A stretch of DNA of 64,000 bases from an uncultured Pseudoxanthomonas sp. Its GTDB lineage: Bacteria > Pseudomonadota > Gammaproteobacteria > Xanthomonadales > Xanthomonadaceae. The notes beneath the pieces were generated by a model. It saw nothing but the letters and a program-made list of their open reading frames with translations, did no database searches and was not told the origin of the DNA. The DNA is taken from the NCBI RefSeq assembly GCF_946886695.1, contig NZ_CAMPJD010000014.1, positions 17,182 through 81,181 on the forward strand, written 5' to 3'. Shown piece after piece: positions 14,535 to 23,493 of the stretch. Position 1 is the stretch's first letter, and every line of letters begins with the position of its first letter. A program made the position numbers and the translations under genes.

Positions 14535-14643
14535 GCCGGACCAGATGGGGGCGCGCGTGGGGCGCTGCAAGGCGACCTATTGTAGCGCCGCGCCCCGGTG
14601 GTCGCGTTCAGGCCGTATCCTTGGCGGCCTTGCCGGAGTCTCC

Positions 14644-15057
14644 ATGTCCCCCGCCCTGCGTCGTACCGCCCCGTGGCTTGTTCCCCTGATGCTCGTGCTG
14701 GCCGGCGGCAGCGTGCTGGTGATCTGGGTGGCGCTGGCGCTCTACCTGCAGCGCCAGGCCGGCTGGATGGCGCTGGTCGCCGCGCTCGATGTGGTGCTGG
14801 TGCTGCGCCTGTGCGGCATGCCCGCGGGACCGCGTCGTGCCGTGCTGGGGGCGCTGGCCACCGGCGCGATCGCCGCGTTGGCGCTGTGGACCATCGCGGC
14901 GACCCAGATGGGCTTCGCGTTCGGACTCAATCCATGGGATTCGGTGCTGCGGCTGGGCTCGGACCATGCGTGGACGCTGGTGTCCCTGACCACCACGCCG
15001 CTGGATGTCGCGGCACTGGCGGCAGCGCCGCTGCTGGCGGCCTGGTGGACGCGCTGA
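14644..15057 (+). CDS. Small inner-membrane protein of unknown function
   Basis: A 137-residue hydrophobic protein with about four predicted membrane helices (roughly residues 11-34, 40-57, 66-86 and 112-134). The ATG follows GGAGTCTCC. It reads away from sufT and its stop converges with the PhoD gene only eight bases away. No family is recognised and there are no charged motifs within the helices to hint at transport. It is probably real, given clean coding bias and a lack of overlap with neighbours. Confidence 0.7.
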   Translation: MSPALRRTAPWLVPLMLVLAGGSVLVIWVALALYLQRQAGWMALVAALDVVLVLRLCGMPAGPRRAVLGALATGAIAALALWTIAATQMGFAFGLNPWDSVLRLGSDHAWTLVSLTTTPLDVAALAAAPLLAAWWTR

Positions 15058-15064
15058 CGCCGCA

Positions 15065-17257
15065 TCAGGCCGGCGTCCGCAGCACGCGCCCACCGTTCGG
15101 CGCCGAGGTGACGGTGAACGTTTCGCGCACCAGTGCGGCACCGATGCGCGTCGCGTCGTCGTAGAGCCGCTGGCCGCACAGGTCTGCCGGCAGCAGCAGG
15201 AACTGTACGTTGCAGGCACCGTCGACTTCACGCTGGAACACACCGACCCCATGGTGGCGTGTCTGCGCATGGCGGATGCGCGGTTCTCCCGCCACCAGCA
15301 GGGCATCCAGTCCGGCGACCAGCCGCTCGCCCGCCGCTGCGGAAGCCGGATCCGCCTTCGCCGCGTCTGCCATGATGGCCGAAAGCGTGGACGACGAGAT
15401 CGCCGGCGCCGTGAACTCCACGGTCTTGCTGGAATGCTGGGTGGCGAAACTGGCATGGATATCACCCGATAGCACCACCGCGCTGGCCGTGCGGTCCAGC
15501 GCCGCCACCAGCGCATCGCGCTGCACGCCAAAGCCATCCCATTGATCGACGTTGAGGTAGAACTTCCGTCGCAGCAGCGGCGGCGCATCGAGCGCGGGAT
15601 GGGACAGGTCCAGCACCATCGGCGTCATCGATACCGAACTGGCGACGAAGAACGCACGCGACGCATCCTCCTCCAACTGCGCGGCCAGCCACGCCTGCTG
15701 CGCCTCGCCCAGCGCGGGCGGCAACGCATTGTCGGCCTGGCGCAGGGCGAGCAGCAGGTCGTAGCTCTCCTTCACCACCATGTAGCGGCTGCCGAGGTGG
15801 CTGAACAGCGCGCTCTTGCCGAACGCCAGCCAGGGCAGGCCGCGCGGGTAGTCGTCGCGGGCTTCCGGCGGAAGATCTACTTCCATGAAGCCCGGCACCG
15901 CGGCGTTGTAGCGCGCCAGCACGTCACGGACCACGTACACCGCCATCGGCTGCGTGGATAGTGTGGCCGCCCGTGCCGCGGCATCCTTCCTGTCCACGCC
16001 GGCGTCGAGGTAGGCCTTCGTCAGCGCGCGTCGCAGCGGCTTGCGCAGGGCCTTCCAGCTGTCGTCGGCGAGATCGAGATACGGCATCAGCGCGGCCGCC
16101 AGCGTCGGCCATGCCATGCCCAGTTGCGGGGCCAGTCGCCGCAGTGCGGCTTCGTCATACGCCAGTGCGCCGGGGAACGCATCTTCCGGGATCGGATGGT
16201 CCGGCCGCTGGCTCCGGTAGTCGAGCAGCAGCAAGCTGGCGTCGCGCCCGTAGTCCAGCCGTCGCCAGAGCCGTACATGCGGATGCAGGCGCGCTTCGTC
16301 CACCGTCTGCATGCCGGCGGCGTCCACCTCGCCGACCTCGACATCGACGGGCATGTACTCGAAGTAGGCGCGCTCGGCGTTGCGGCGGCGACGCGCATCG
16401 CGTTCCTCCTGCCGGCCGTCTTCATACGTGGCGTGGTCCTGCCAGCAATCGTCGCTGAACTCGTGATCGTCCCAGATAGCGACCAACGGCACGCGTTCCA
16501 GCAGTGCCTGCAGGACGCTGTCGGTCCGGTATTGGCGATGCAACTGGCGGTAGTTGTCCAGGCTGGCGGCCGCGAGGTAGCCGCCGCCCTCGGCGCCGAC
16601 CCGCAACGCACCGTCCATGTCGTCGAAGACGATGCCGCGCGCACCATCGGCGCGCTGGAAACTCGTATCGCCTACCGACTCGTAGACAAAGTCGCCCAGG
16701 TGCAGCACGAAGTCGAGGTCTTCCTGCAGCAACGGCACCAGACTGTTGTACCAGCGCCCGCCATAGTCCTGGCAACTCATGAAGGCGAAGCGCAGGGATG
16801 GCGTCGGCGCATCGGCGGCGGGTGCGGTGCGCGTCATGCCCAGCGGCGACGAGATCCACGCGCTGCCCTCGCGGCGCAGGAAGCGGAAGTAGTAGCGCCG
16901 TCCCGGCTGCAACTCCTGCACGCGCACGCGCAAGCAATGGTCGTGCTCCGCGCGCGCGGAGAGCTCGCGCTCGATGCGCAGCTGCGAGAACGCCGCGTCG
17001 TCCGCCACCTGCAGGCGCACGGCGACATCGCCACCCGCCGCATCGGGGACACGCGTCCACAGCAGCACGCGGTCCGGCCGCGGATCACCCGACGCGACCG
17101 ACTGCGGGAACGCATCGCGCCTCACCGCAGGCGCGGCCTGCGCGGGAAACCAGCGGCTCGCGAACGGCAGGCTGGCGGCGATCAGCGTCAGCTTGAGGAA
17201 CGTGCGCCGCGACGGGCGCAGCGCAGAAGGATCGGATGCGTTCACGCATGGCTCCAT
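15065..17257 (-). CDS. PhoD-like alkaline phosphatase/phosphodiesterase, Tat-exported
   Basis: A 730-residue protein of the PhoD metallophosphatase family. The N-terminus has a twin-arginine signal (SRRTFLKLTLIAAS, about residues 16-29). An N-terminal beta domain carries SGDPRPDRVLLWTRV. The metal-binding core shows MSCQDYGGRWYNS, HLGDFVYE, IWDDHEFSDD and a late SGDIHASF. These enzymes hydrolyse phosphate mono- and diesters at the cell surface or in the periplasm using Fe/Ca. I chose the ATG at 17257; the open frame extends further, but the Tat signal fits here. It is divergent from the TonB-dependent receptor, sharing a 155-base control region, which suggests linked regulation. Confidence 0.9.
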   Translation of the reverse strand: MEPCVNASDPSALRPSRRTFLKLTLIAASLPFASRWFPAQAAPAVRRDAFPQSVASGDPRPDRVLLWTRVPDAAGGDVAVRLQVADDAAFSQLRIERELSARAEHDHCLRVRVQELQPGRRYYFRFLRREGSAWISSPLGMTRTAPAADAPTPSLRFAFMSCQDYGGRWYNSLVPLLQEDLDFVLHLGDFVYESVGDTSFQRADGARGIVFDDMDGALRVGAEGGGYLAAASLDNYRQLHRQYRTDSVLQALLERVPLVAIWDDHEFSDDCWQDHATYEDGRQEERDARRRRNAERAYFEYMPVDVEVGEVDAAGMQTVDEARLHPHVRLWRRLDYGRDASLLLLDYRSQRPDHPIPEDAFPGALAYDEAALRRLAPQLGMAWPTLAAALMPYLDLADDSWKALRKPLRRALTKAYLDAGVDRKDAAARAATLSTQPMAVYVVRDVLARYNAAVPGFMEVDLPPEARDDYPRGLPWLAFGKSALFSHLGSRYMVVKESYDLLLALRQADNALPPALGEAQQAWLAAQLEEDASRAFFVASSVSMTPMVLDLSHPALDAPPLLRRKFYLNVDQWDGFGVQRDALVAALDRTASAVVLSGDIHASFATQHSSKTVEFTAPAISSSTLSAIMADAAKADPASAAAGERLVAGLDALLVAGEPRIRHAQTRHHGVGVFQREVDGACNVQFLLLPADLCGQRLYDDATRIGAALVRETFTVTSAPNGGRVLRTPA

Positions 17258-17412
17258 GTCACGAAGCCGCGCAGCATCGCCGGCGGAGGTTGCGGTGATA
17301 TGGCAGTCGAGCCCGTCATGGCGCAGCAACATCAAGCGGTCAGCCTGTGCCGTCGCTTCGCCATGCATCGCGCGCGGCGCATCGCCTTCCCTCCCCCCTC
17401 CACCGGCCTGCC

Positions 17413-19788
17413 ATGACTCCCAGCACCCGCACAACGCGTCACCCTGCCCGCCGCTCCCTCACCGTCGCACTCTGCGTGGTGCTGGCCAGTCCTGCCGTCG
17501 CGCTCGCGCAACAGGCCGACGCACCCGATGCCGGCACTGCCACGCAGTTGGACACCATCGTCGTGACCGCGCAGAAGCGCGAGCAGCAGGTGTCGGAAGT
17601 GCCGATCGCGATCACTGCGTATTCCGGCGACTTCCTCGACCGCCAGGGCATGACCACGCTGGGCGATCTGGCCGGTTTCGTGCCCGGCCTGCAGGTGCAG
17701 GAACAGAGCCCGAACAATCCCGGCTACGTGATCCGCGGCATCACCTCCGACAGCGGAGAAGCCAACGTGCAGCCGCGCATTTCGGTGTTCCAGGACGGCG
17801 TGTCGATCAGCCGTTCGCGCGGCGCCTCGGCCGCCCTGTTCGACATGGAGCGCGTGGAAGTGCTGCGCGGCCCGCAGGGCACGCTGTTCGGCCGCGCCGC
17901 GCAAGTCGGCGCCGTGCACTACATCCAGAACAAAGCCAAGGACGCCACCAGCGGCGCCTTCGAACTGGGCGTGGGCAGCGACAGCCAGCGCCTGGCCAGC
18001 GGCTACTTCAACGCGCAGATCGCACCGGAAGCCCTGGCCGCGCGCGTGGCGGTCTTCCACGAAGAACGCGACGGCAGCATCGACAACGCCGCCGGCGGCA
18101 CGCTCAACGGCAAGGACACCACCGCGCTGCGCGCCAGCCTGGGCGCGATGATCGGCGAGGCCAGCCGGATCGACCTGATCGCCAACTACCAGAAGGACAC
18201 GCCGCCGGGCACCGCCTTCATCAGCGGCACGATTCCGAACCGCCAGGGCAGCACCACGCCGTACGCGGACGCCGAGCTCAACCGCGGCGACGAACTCGGC
18301 CTGGACCGCACCGTGCGCAGCCTGACCGCACTGGGCTCCTTCCCGCTGGGCGACACCTGGACGCTGGACACCATCGGCGGCTGGCGCAGCTTCGATTCGC
18401 ACGAGGAATTCGATGCCGACGGCTCGCGCCTGAAGGCGATGGAGTTCGCCGAGATCGCCGAAGGCGACCAGTTCAGCCAGGAGGTCCGCTTCAGCTTCGA
18501 CGACGGCGAAACGTTCGCCGGTTTCTTCGGCGCCAGCTACTTCGTCGAGGACGGCTCGCAGTACGTACCGTTCGCCACCGACGAGCGCAGCCTGTTGGCG
18601 CTGCTGTCGCAGAACGCGGCCTTCCGCCAGCAGATCGGCGCGCTGCTGGGCGGCATCCCGTTCCCGGCGATCCCGCTGTTCGGGCCCGATGGCGATCCGC
18701 TGGTGGGCTACACCCTGCCGGGTGGCCTGCACACGCTGCTCAACCCGGACCATCGCGAAGCCTTCGCCAACTACGGCACGACCAAGGCCTGGGATGTGTT
18801 CGTCGACGGCACCTGGCGGGTCACGCCGTCGCTGGAACTGAGCGCGGGCCTGCGTGCGACGTGGGAGAAGCAGACTGCGGGCTACCAGGGCTTCGCCGGC
18901 AACGCGCCCACCCTGTTCAACGGTCTGGGCGCCGGCGCGCCCGTGCCGCTGGCCGGCAACAACATCCTCAACAGCGCCACGGCCGGCAAGCTGGAGCGCA
19001 GCGAGGACTTCGATGCGATCGTCGGCCGCCTCGCCGCGCGCTATGCGTTCTCGCCGACGCTGAGCGGCTACGCCACCGCGTCGCGCGGTCGCCGCCCCAA
19101 CGTGATCGACATCAACCCGCAAGGCAGCCAGGTGCTGCCGGCGGAGATCGTCAACAGCTACGAGATCGGCCTGAAAGGCGGCACGTCCGGCGGCCGCCTG
19201 GCCTATGACGTGTCCGCGTACTGGTACGACTACAGCGACTTCCAGACGCAGATCCCCAACCCCAGCGGCGGCACCCCATTCCTGATCCCCACCAACGGCG
19301 GCAACGCCACGGCCAAGGGCGTGGAAGCCTCGATCACCGGCGAGCTGGCGACCGGACTGGTGCTGTTCGCCAACTACGCCTGGACGCATGCGCGCTTCGA
19401 CGACCGCGACGACGACGGCAACGCCCAGCTCTACGCCGGCCACCGTTTCCGCCTGACGCCCGACCACGCCGCCGCGATCGGCATGGATTGGCGCGTGCCG
19501 ATGGGCGGCGCCAGCTTCTACCTGCGTCCGTCATACAGCTGGAAGTCGAAGGTGTACTTCGAGGACGAGAACACCCCCGGCCTGGAACAGGACGCCTACG
19601 GCCTGTTCAACCTGCGCATGGGCGTGACGCTGGCCGATGGCCGCTGGGACCTGGGCGTGTGGGGCAGCAACCTCACCGATGAGGAATACCTGATTGACGC
19701 CGGCAACACCGGCCGCCAGTTCGGTACCCCCACGTTCGTCGCCGGCCAGCCGCGCGCATACGGCATCACGGCGAAGGTCAGGTTTTGA
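17413..19788 (+). CDS. TonB-dependent outer-membrane receptor
   Basis: A 791-residue protein with a signal peptide (about 1-32, ending ALA-Q), a TonB-box-like LDTIVVTAQKR (about 47-57), a plug domain (VPIAITAYSGDFL to MERVEVLRGPQGTLFGR) and a long beta-barrel ending in an aromatic residue (YGITAKVRF), as expected for an outer-membrane barrel. It resembles the receptors annotated as FyuA/CirA-like in alphaproteobacteria and Xanthomonadaceae. The ligand is unknown, but divergence from the PhoD phosphatase hints at a phosphorylated or phosphate-starvation-related substrate. The start at 17413 is chosen because it places the signal peptide at the N-terminus. Confidence 0.92.
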   Translation: MTPSTRTTRHPARRSLTVALCVVLASPAVALAQQADAPDAGTATQLDTIVVTAQKREQQVSEVPIAITAYSGDFLDRQGMTTLGDLAGFVPGLQVQEQSPNNPGYVIRGITSDSGEANVQPRISVFQDGVSISRSRGASAALFDMERVEVLRGPQGTLFGRAAQVGAVHYIQNKAKDATSGAFELGVGSDSQRLASGYFNAQIAPEALAARVAVFHEERDGSIDNAAGGTLNGKDTTALRASLGAMIGEASRIDLIANYQKDTPPGTAFISGTIPNRQGSTTPYADAELNRGDELGLDRTVRSLTALGSFPLGDTWTLDTIGGWRSFDSHEEFDADGSRLKAMEFAEIAEGDQFSQEVRFSFDDGETFAGFFGASYFVEDGSQYVPFATDERSLLALLSQNAAFRQQIGALLGGIPFPAIPLFGPDGDPLVGYTLPGGLHTLLNPDHREAFANYGTTKAWDVFVDGTWRVTPSLELSAGLRATWEKQTAGYQGFAGNAPTLFNGLGAGAPVPLAGNNILNSATAGKLERSEDFDAIVGRLAARYAFSPTLSGYATASRGRRPNVIDINPQGSQVLPAEIVNSYEIGLKGGTSGGRLAYDVSAYWYDYSDFQTQIPNPSGGTPFLIPTNGGNATAKGVEASITGELATGLVLFANYAWTHARFDDRDDDGNAQLYAGHRFRLTPDHAAAIGMDWRVPMGGASFYLRPSYSWKSKVYFEDENTPGLEQDAYGLFNLRMGVTLADGRWDLGVWGSNLTDEEYLIDAGNTGRQFGTPTFVAGQPRAYGITAKVRF

Positions 19789-19809
19789 TACGGGTGCGAT
19801 CCCGAAAAG

Positions 19810-19836
19810 AAAAAGCCGGGCAATGCCCGGCTTTTT
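19810..19836. terminator. Bidirectional terminator between the receptor and pntB
   Basis: A perfect 12-base stem, AAAAAGCCGGGC with GCCCGGCTTTTT, loop AAT, flanked by A and T runs on both sides. It separates the convergent TonB-dependent receptor and pntB genes. Confidence 0.9.
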
Positions 19837-19863
19837 CTTTGCCCCCGTCGTGGGCGCGCGCGC

Positions 19864-21252
19864 TCAGTGCCCGCCATCCAGCGCCTTCAGTTCGCTGACC
19901 AGCGCATTGGCCATCTCGCTGCCGTCGCCATACAGCATGCGGGTGTTGTCGGCATAGAACAGCGCGTTCTCGATGCCGGCGAAGCCCGTACCCTTGCCGC
20001 GCTTGATGACGATGGTGTTCTTCGAATTCACCACATCGAGGATCGGCATGCCGTAGATCGGCGATGCGGGATCGGTCTTCGCCACCGGGTTGACCACATC
20101 GTTGGCGCCGATCACCAGCGAGACGTCGGTATTGGCGAACTCGGGGTTGATGTCGTCCATGTCGACGATCAGGTCGTACGGCACGCCGGCTTCCGCCAGC
20201 AGCACGTTCATGTGGCCCGGCATGCGGCCGGCGACCGGATGGATGGCGAACTTCACCTTCACTCCGCGATCCATCAACTTCTGGCTCAGCTCCCAGATCT
20301 TGTGCTGCGCCTGCGCCACGGCCAGGCCGTAGCCGGGCACGATCACCACGCGTTCGGCGTAGGCCATCATCGCGGCGACGTCGGCGGCCTCGATGGGCTT
20401 CATCGACCCGCCGATCTCCTGCATGGCCGCGCCGCCACCGCCGAAGTTGGAGAACAGCACGTTGGTGATCTTGCGGTTCATGGCCTTGGCCATCAGCCGC
20501 GTCAGTAGCATGCCGGCCGCACCGACCATGGTGCCGGCGATGATGAGCGCTTCGTTGCCAAGCACGTAGCCTTCGAACGCGACCGCCAGGCCGGTGAACG
20601 CGTTGTACAGCGAGATCACCACCGGCATGTCGGCGCCGCCGATGGGCAGCGTCATCAGCACGCCCAGCGCCAGCGACAGCACGAAGAAGGCGATGATCCA
20701 CGGCATCGCCAACGTTGTGAGCGCCATCACGCCGCAGACCACCGCCGCCAGCGCGACCAGGGCGTTGAACCACTGCTGCCCCGGGAACGTGTAGCGCTTG
20801 TCCATGCGTCCGTCGAGCTTGGCCCAGGCGATCACCGAACCGGTCAACGACACCGCGCCGATCAGCGCGCCGATGACGGCGAGCGACAGGGTGAAGGTCG
20901 ACGGCGCGGGCTCGCCGGAGGAATAGCGCACCAGTTCAACGGCGCCAATCGCTGCCGCCGAACCGCCGCCCATGCCGTTGAACAGCGCGACCATCTGCGG
21001 CATGTCGGTGATGGCGACCTTCTTGCCCCAGACCCAGTTCAGGCCCACGCCGATCACGATGGCGGCGATCATCAGGCCGATGTTGTGCAGCCCCGGCAGG
21101 AAGAACGTGGCGATGGTGGCGATCAGCATGCCCGCGCCCGCCCACTGGATGCCGCTGCGCGCGGTCTTGGGGCTGGCCATGCGCTGCAGGCCCAGCAGGA
21201 ACAGCGTGGCGGCCACGAAGTAACTCAGTTTCACCAGGGTGAGCGCGCTCAT
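19864..21252 (-). CDS. pntB: NAD(P) transhydrogenase subunit beta
   Basis: A 462-residue protein with about nine membrane helices in the first 260 residues, then the NADP-binding domain III (VVIVPGYGLAVAQAQHKIWEL, IHPVAGRMPGHMNVLLAEA, VIGANDVVNPVA, KRGKGTGFAGIENALFY). Together with the alpha subunits it couples proton re-entry across the inner membrane to hydride transfer between NADH and NADP. The start overlaps the stop of pntA2 by ATGA. It is full-length with all NADP-site blocks present. The expected third partner, pntA1, lies apart at 23494-24600. Confidence 0.96.
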   Translation of the reverse strand: MSALTLVKLSYFVAATLFLLGLQRMASPKTARSGIQWAGAGMLIATIATFFLPGLHNIGLMIAAIVIGVGLNWVWGKKVAITDMPQMVALFNGMGGGSAAAIGAVELVRYSSGEPAPSTFTLSLAVIGALIGAVSLTGSVIAWAKLDGRMDKRYTFPGQQWFNALVALAAVVCGVMALTTLAMPWIIAFFVLSLALGVLMTLPIGGADMPVVISLYNAFTGLAVAFEGYVLGNEALIIAGTMVGAAGMLLTRLMAKAMNRKITNVLFSNFGGGGAAMQEIGGSMKPIEAADVAAMMAYAERVVIVPGYGLAVAQAQHKIWELSQKLMDRGVKVKFAIHPVAGRMPGHMNVLLAEAGVPYDLIVDMDDINPEFANTDVSLVIGANDVVNPVAKTDPASPIYGMPILDVVNSKNTIVIKRGKGTGFAGIENALFYADNTRMLYGDGSEMANALVSELKALDGGH

Positions 21253-21548
21253 TTGGCGTCTCCCGGCTTCTTGCTGCTCTTGAACATGTCCAGCATGCGC
21301 TCGGTGACCACGTAGCCACCGGCCGCGTTGCCGGCACCCAGCAGCACGGCGATGAAGCCGATGGCCTTCTCCAGCGTGGTATCGGCATGGCCCAGCACCA
21401 CCATCGCACCGATCAGCACGATGCCGTGGATGAAGTTGGAGCCGGACATCAACGGCGTATGCAGGATCACCGGCACCCGCGAAATGATCACGTGCCCGGC
21501 GATGGCCGCCAGCATGAAGATGTACAGCGCCACGAACCCGTCGCTCAT
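21249..21548 (-). CDS. NAD(P) transhydrogenase subunit alpha, membrane part
   Basis: A 99-residue protein equal to the membrane domain of the alpha subunit (often called PntA2 or PntAB): three hydrophobic helices with the SRVPVILHTPLMSGSNFIHG block near residues 22-41 and the loop VLGAGNAAGGYVVTERML. In split transhydrogenases it is a separate small subunit. I took the ATG at 21548 because the helix starts directly after it; the open extension upstream is not hydrophobic. It overlaps pntB by four bases. Normally it directly follows pntA1, but here about 1.95 kb on the other strand intervene. Confidence 0.93.
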   Translation of the reverse strand: MSDGFVALYIFMLAAIAGHVIISRVPVILHTPLMSGSNFIHGIVLIGAMVVLGHADTTLEKAIGFIAVLLGAGNAAGGYVVTERMLDMFKSSKKPGDAK

Positions 21549-21714
21549 CCGCTCCCCCATCCTGTCCACGTTGTCGACACCGCAGCGCGGCGCGCAGGGT
21601 GTGCCCCGCATCATAACCGTACCTGAACCCGGCGGGCGTCGCCTCCCGGCCTGTCAACCGTGCTCCGCGCGATGCGTTCCCATGCCTGCACCCCACCGCC
21701 CCGAGGATCCGACC

Positions 21715-22050
21715 ATGAAGCACACGTCACTGCTGGCCCTGGTTGCACTGCTGCTGGGCACCACCGGCGTCGCCTCCGCGCGCGATGCAGGAGACCGCAT
21801 CGACCACCGGCTGGATCGCAAGGGCGAGCGCGTGGAGCACCGCATGGATGCGCGCGGCGACCGCATCGAACGGCGCTTCGACCGCAGCGCGCAGTGGGCC
21901 TACACCCATGGCCATCCCCGCGCCGCGAAGCACCTGGAGCGCCGTGGCGACCGTATCGACCTCCGCCTGGACCGCAAGGGCGAGCGCGCCGAAGCGCATT
22001 GGGACCGTCGCGGCGACCGCATCGACCGCCGCCTGGATCGTCGCGGCTGA
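21715..22050 (+). CDS. Exported Arg/Asp-rich repeat protein
   Basis: A 111-residue protein with a signal peptide (1-22, ending ASA-R) followed by imperfect charged repeats around the unit GDRID-RLDRKGER (variants near residues 26, 48, 77 and 98), with a short break RSAQWAYTHGHPRAAKH. The repeats should form highly charged helices, perhaps a coiled coil or polyanion-binding surface. No function is known to me. It is the first of four plus-strand genes lodged between the transhydrogenase genes. Strong repeats and bias toward CGC/GAC codons make it look real. Confidence 0.7.
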   Translation: MKHTSLLALVALLLGTTGVASARDAGDRIDHRLDRKGERVEHRMDARGDRIERRFDRSAQWAYTHGHPRAAKHLERRGDRIDLRLDRKGERAEAHWDRRGDRIDRRLDRRG

Positions 22051-22073
22051 TTCACGCCACTGGCCGCTAAGCT

Positions 22074-22643
22074 ATGTTGGTGAGCACCGCCCCCAGTCCG
22101 TCGCCGGAAACGTCGCCGTCCAGCCCGCTGGCGGCGACGCTCGATCTGTTCCTGGCTGACATCGGGCCGCGCGCGTTCCGTTTCGCCGAAGCCGGCCTGC
22201 GCCATCGCGAGGATGCGCTGGACGCCGTGCAGGACGCCATGATGAAGATGCTGGTGTACGCCGACCGCCCTGCCGCGGAATGGACGCCTTTGTTCTGGAG
22301 CATCCTGCGCCGGCGCATCGTCGACCTGCAGCGCCGCGCTGGCTTCCGGCTGCGCTGGCTGCTGCCGACCGGCGACCGCGGCGAAGAAAGCCCGGTGGAC
22401 TGGGCGCCCGACCACGGCGCCGGCCCCTCGCAGGCGCACGACCAGCGCGAAGCCTACACGCGCCTCGTGCATGCCCTGCGTGCATTGCCTGCCCGGCAGC
22501 GCGAAGCATTCACCCTGCGCGTGCTGGAAGAACTGGACGTGGCCGACACGGCGCGCGCGATGGGCTGCTCGGAGGGCTCGGTAAAGACGCATCTGTCCCG
22601 TGCGCGCGATGCCCTGCAACGGCAACTGGAGGAATTCCGATGA
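22074..22643 (+). CDS. ECF-type RNA polymerase sigma factor
   Basis: A 189-residue protein with a sigma-70 region 2 (HREDALDAVQDAMMKML, about 45-61, and the FWSILRRRIVDLQRR block) and region 4 (LRALPARQREAFTLRVLEELDVADTARAMGCSEGSVKTHLSRARDAL in pieces, about 135-181), typical of extracytoplasmic-function factors that direct polymerase to alternative promoters. Its stop overlaps the start of the next gene (ATGA), which encodes a one-helix membrane protein that could be its regulator. No promoter that it might recognise is obvious to me upstream. Confidence 0.9.
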   Translation: MLVSTAPSPSPETSPSSPLAATLDLFLADIGPRAFRFAEAGLRHREDALDAVQDAMMKMLVYADRPAAEWTPLFWSILRRRIVDLQRRAGFRLRWLLPTGDRGEESPVDWAPDHGAGPSQAHDQREAYTRLVHALRALPARQREAFTLRVLEELDVADTARAMGCSEGSVKTHLSRARDALQRQLEEFR

Positions 22644-23044
22644 ACCCCACCCACGACAACGGCCACGGCTTCGACCAGCAGGCCCGTCGCCTGCACCAGG
22701 CTGCTGTGGCGCAGGTGTCGCCACAGACGCTGCTGCGGCTGCGGACCGCCCGCCACGAAAACCAGCGTCGCGCGCCGGCGGCCGGTACCCCGCGCGCCTG
22801 GGGCTGGCTGACGGCGACAGCGTTCTCCGCAGTGCTCGCGGTGGGGCTTGGACTGCAGTGGCTGCCGCGTGCGCCGGACACACCTGTGCCCTCCCCGGTG
22901 GCCACGACATCGTCCAATGCCCAGGCCAGCGACATCACGGCCGACGCGCTCGGCGTCCCGAGCGCGCTCGATGAAGATCCCGACCTGTATCTGTGGCTGG
23001 CCTCCGCCGATGCCCAACCCCTCGCCATGGAGTCGACCCCATGA
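22640..23044 (+). CDS. Single-pass membrane protein, DUF3619-like, possible anti-sigma partner
   Basis: A 134-residue protein with an N-terminal helical cytoplasmic part (DQQARRLHQAAVAQVSPQTLLRLRTAR in parts, residues 12-38), one membrane helix (about 55-73) and a Pro/Thr-rich then acidic periplasmic tail (DEDPDLYLWLASAD). The layout resembles DUF3619 proteins, which in Burkholderiales sit between an ECF sigma factor and a DUF3106 protein, just as here. It overlaps both neighbours by four bases. The anti-sigma role is inferred from position and topology; no zinc-binding anti-sigma motif is visible. Confidence 0.75.
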   Translation: MNPTHDNGHGFDQQARRLHQAAVAQVSPQTLLRLRTARHENQRRAPAAGTPRAWGWLTATAFSAVLAVGLGLQWLPRAPDTPVPSPVATTSSNAQASDITADALGVPSALDEDPDLYLWLASADAQPLAMESTP

Positions 23045-23484
23045 TTGCCCGCGCCACCCGCCTTTTTGTCCTTGGCCTGCTGCTTGCCAGCGGCCACGCA
23101 TGGGCGCAGTCCACGCCCGCGCCGCTGCCCGAGTGGGAGAAGCTGACGCCCCAGCAACGCGAAACGCTCATCGCACCCGTGCGCGATCGCTGGAACCGCG
23201 AGCCGGACGAGCGTCGGCGCATGATGGAGCGCGCCCAGCGCTGGCAGGCCCTCACGCCGGAACAACGTGCACAGGCACGGCATGGCATGAAGCGTTTCGA
23301 GGGCATGAACCCGGAGCAACGCCGCCAGGCGCGTGCGCTCTACGGCCGCATGAAGACGCTCACCCCCGAGCAGCGCGCCGACCTGCGCGAGCAGTGGAAG
23401 AAGATGACGCCCGAACAGCGCGAGGCCTGGATGCGCGACAACGCGCCGCCGCCGCGCGAGCGTGACCGGCGGCCAGACCATTGA
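23041..23484 (+). CDS. Exported DUF3106 protein
   Basis: A 147-residue protein with a signal peptide (1-22, AWA-Q) followed by the repeated pattern of DUF3106: LTPQQRETL, LTPEQRAQAR, MNPEQRRQAR, LTPEQRADLR and MTPEQREAW, spaced about 20 residues apart. These L/M-T/N-P-E-Q-R helices are the family's hallmark; its function is unknown, perhaps a periplasmic sensor working with the sigma system. It overlaps the preceding gene (ATGA) and ends nine bases before the convergent pntA1. Confidence 0.88.
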   Translation: MIARATRLFVLGLLLASGHAWAQSTPAPLPEWEKLTPQQRETLIAPVRDRWNREPDERRRMMERAQRWQALTPEQRAQARHGMKRFEGMNPEQRRQARALYGRMKTLTPEQRADLREQWKKMTPEQREAWMRDNAPPPRERDRRPDH

Positions 23485-23493
23485 GGGCGGCCG

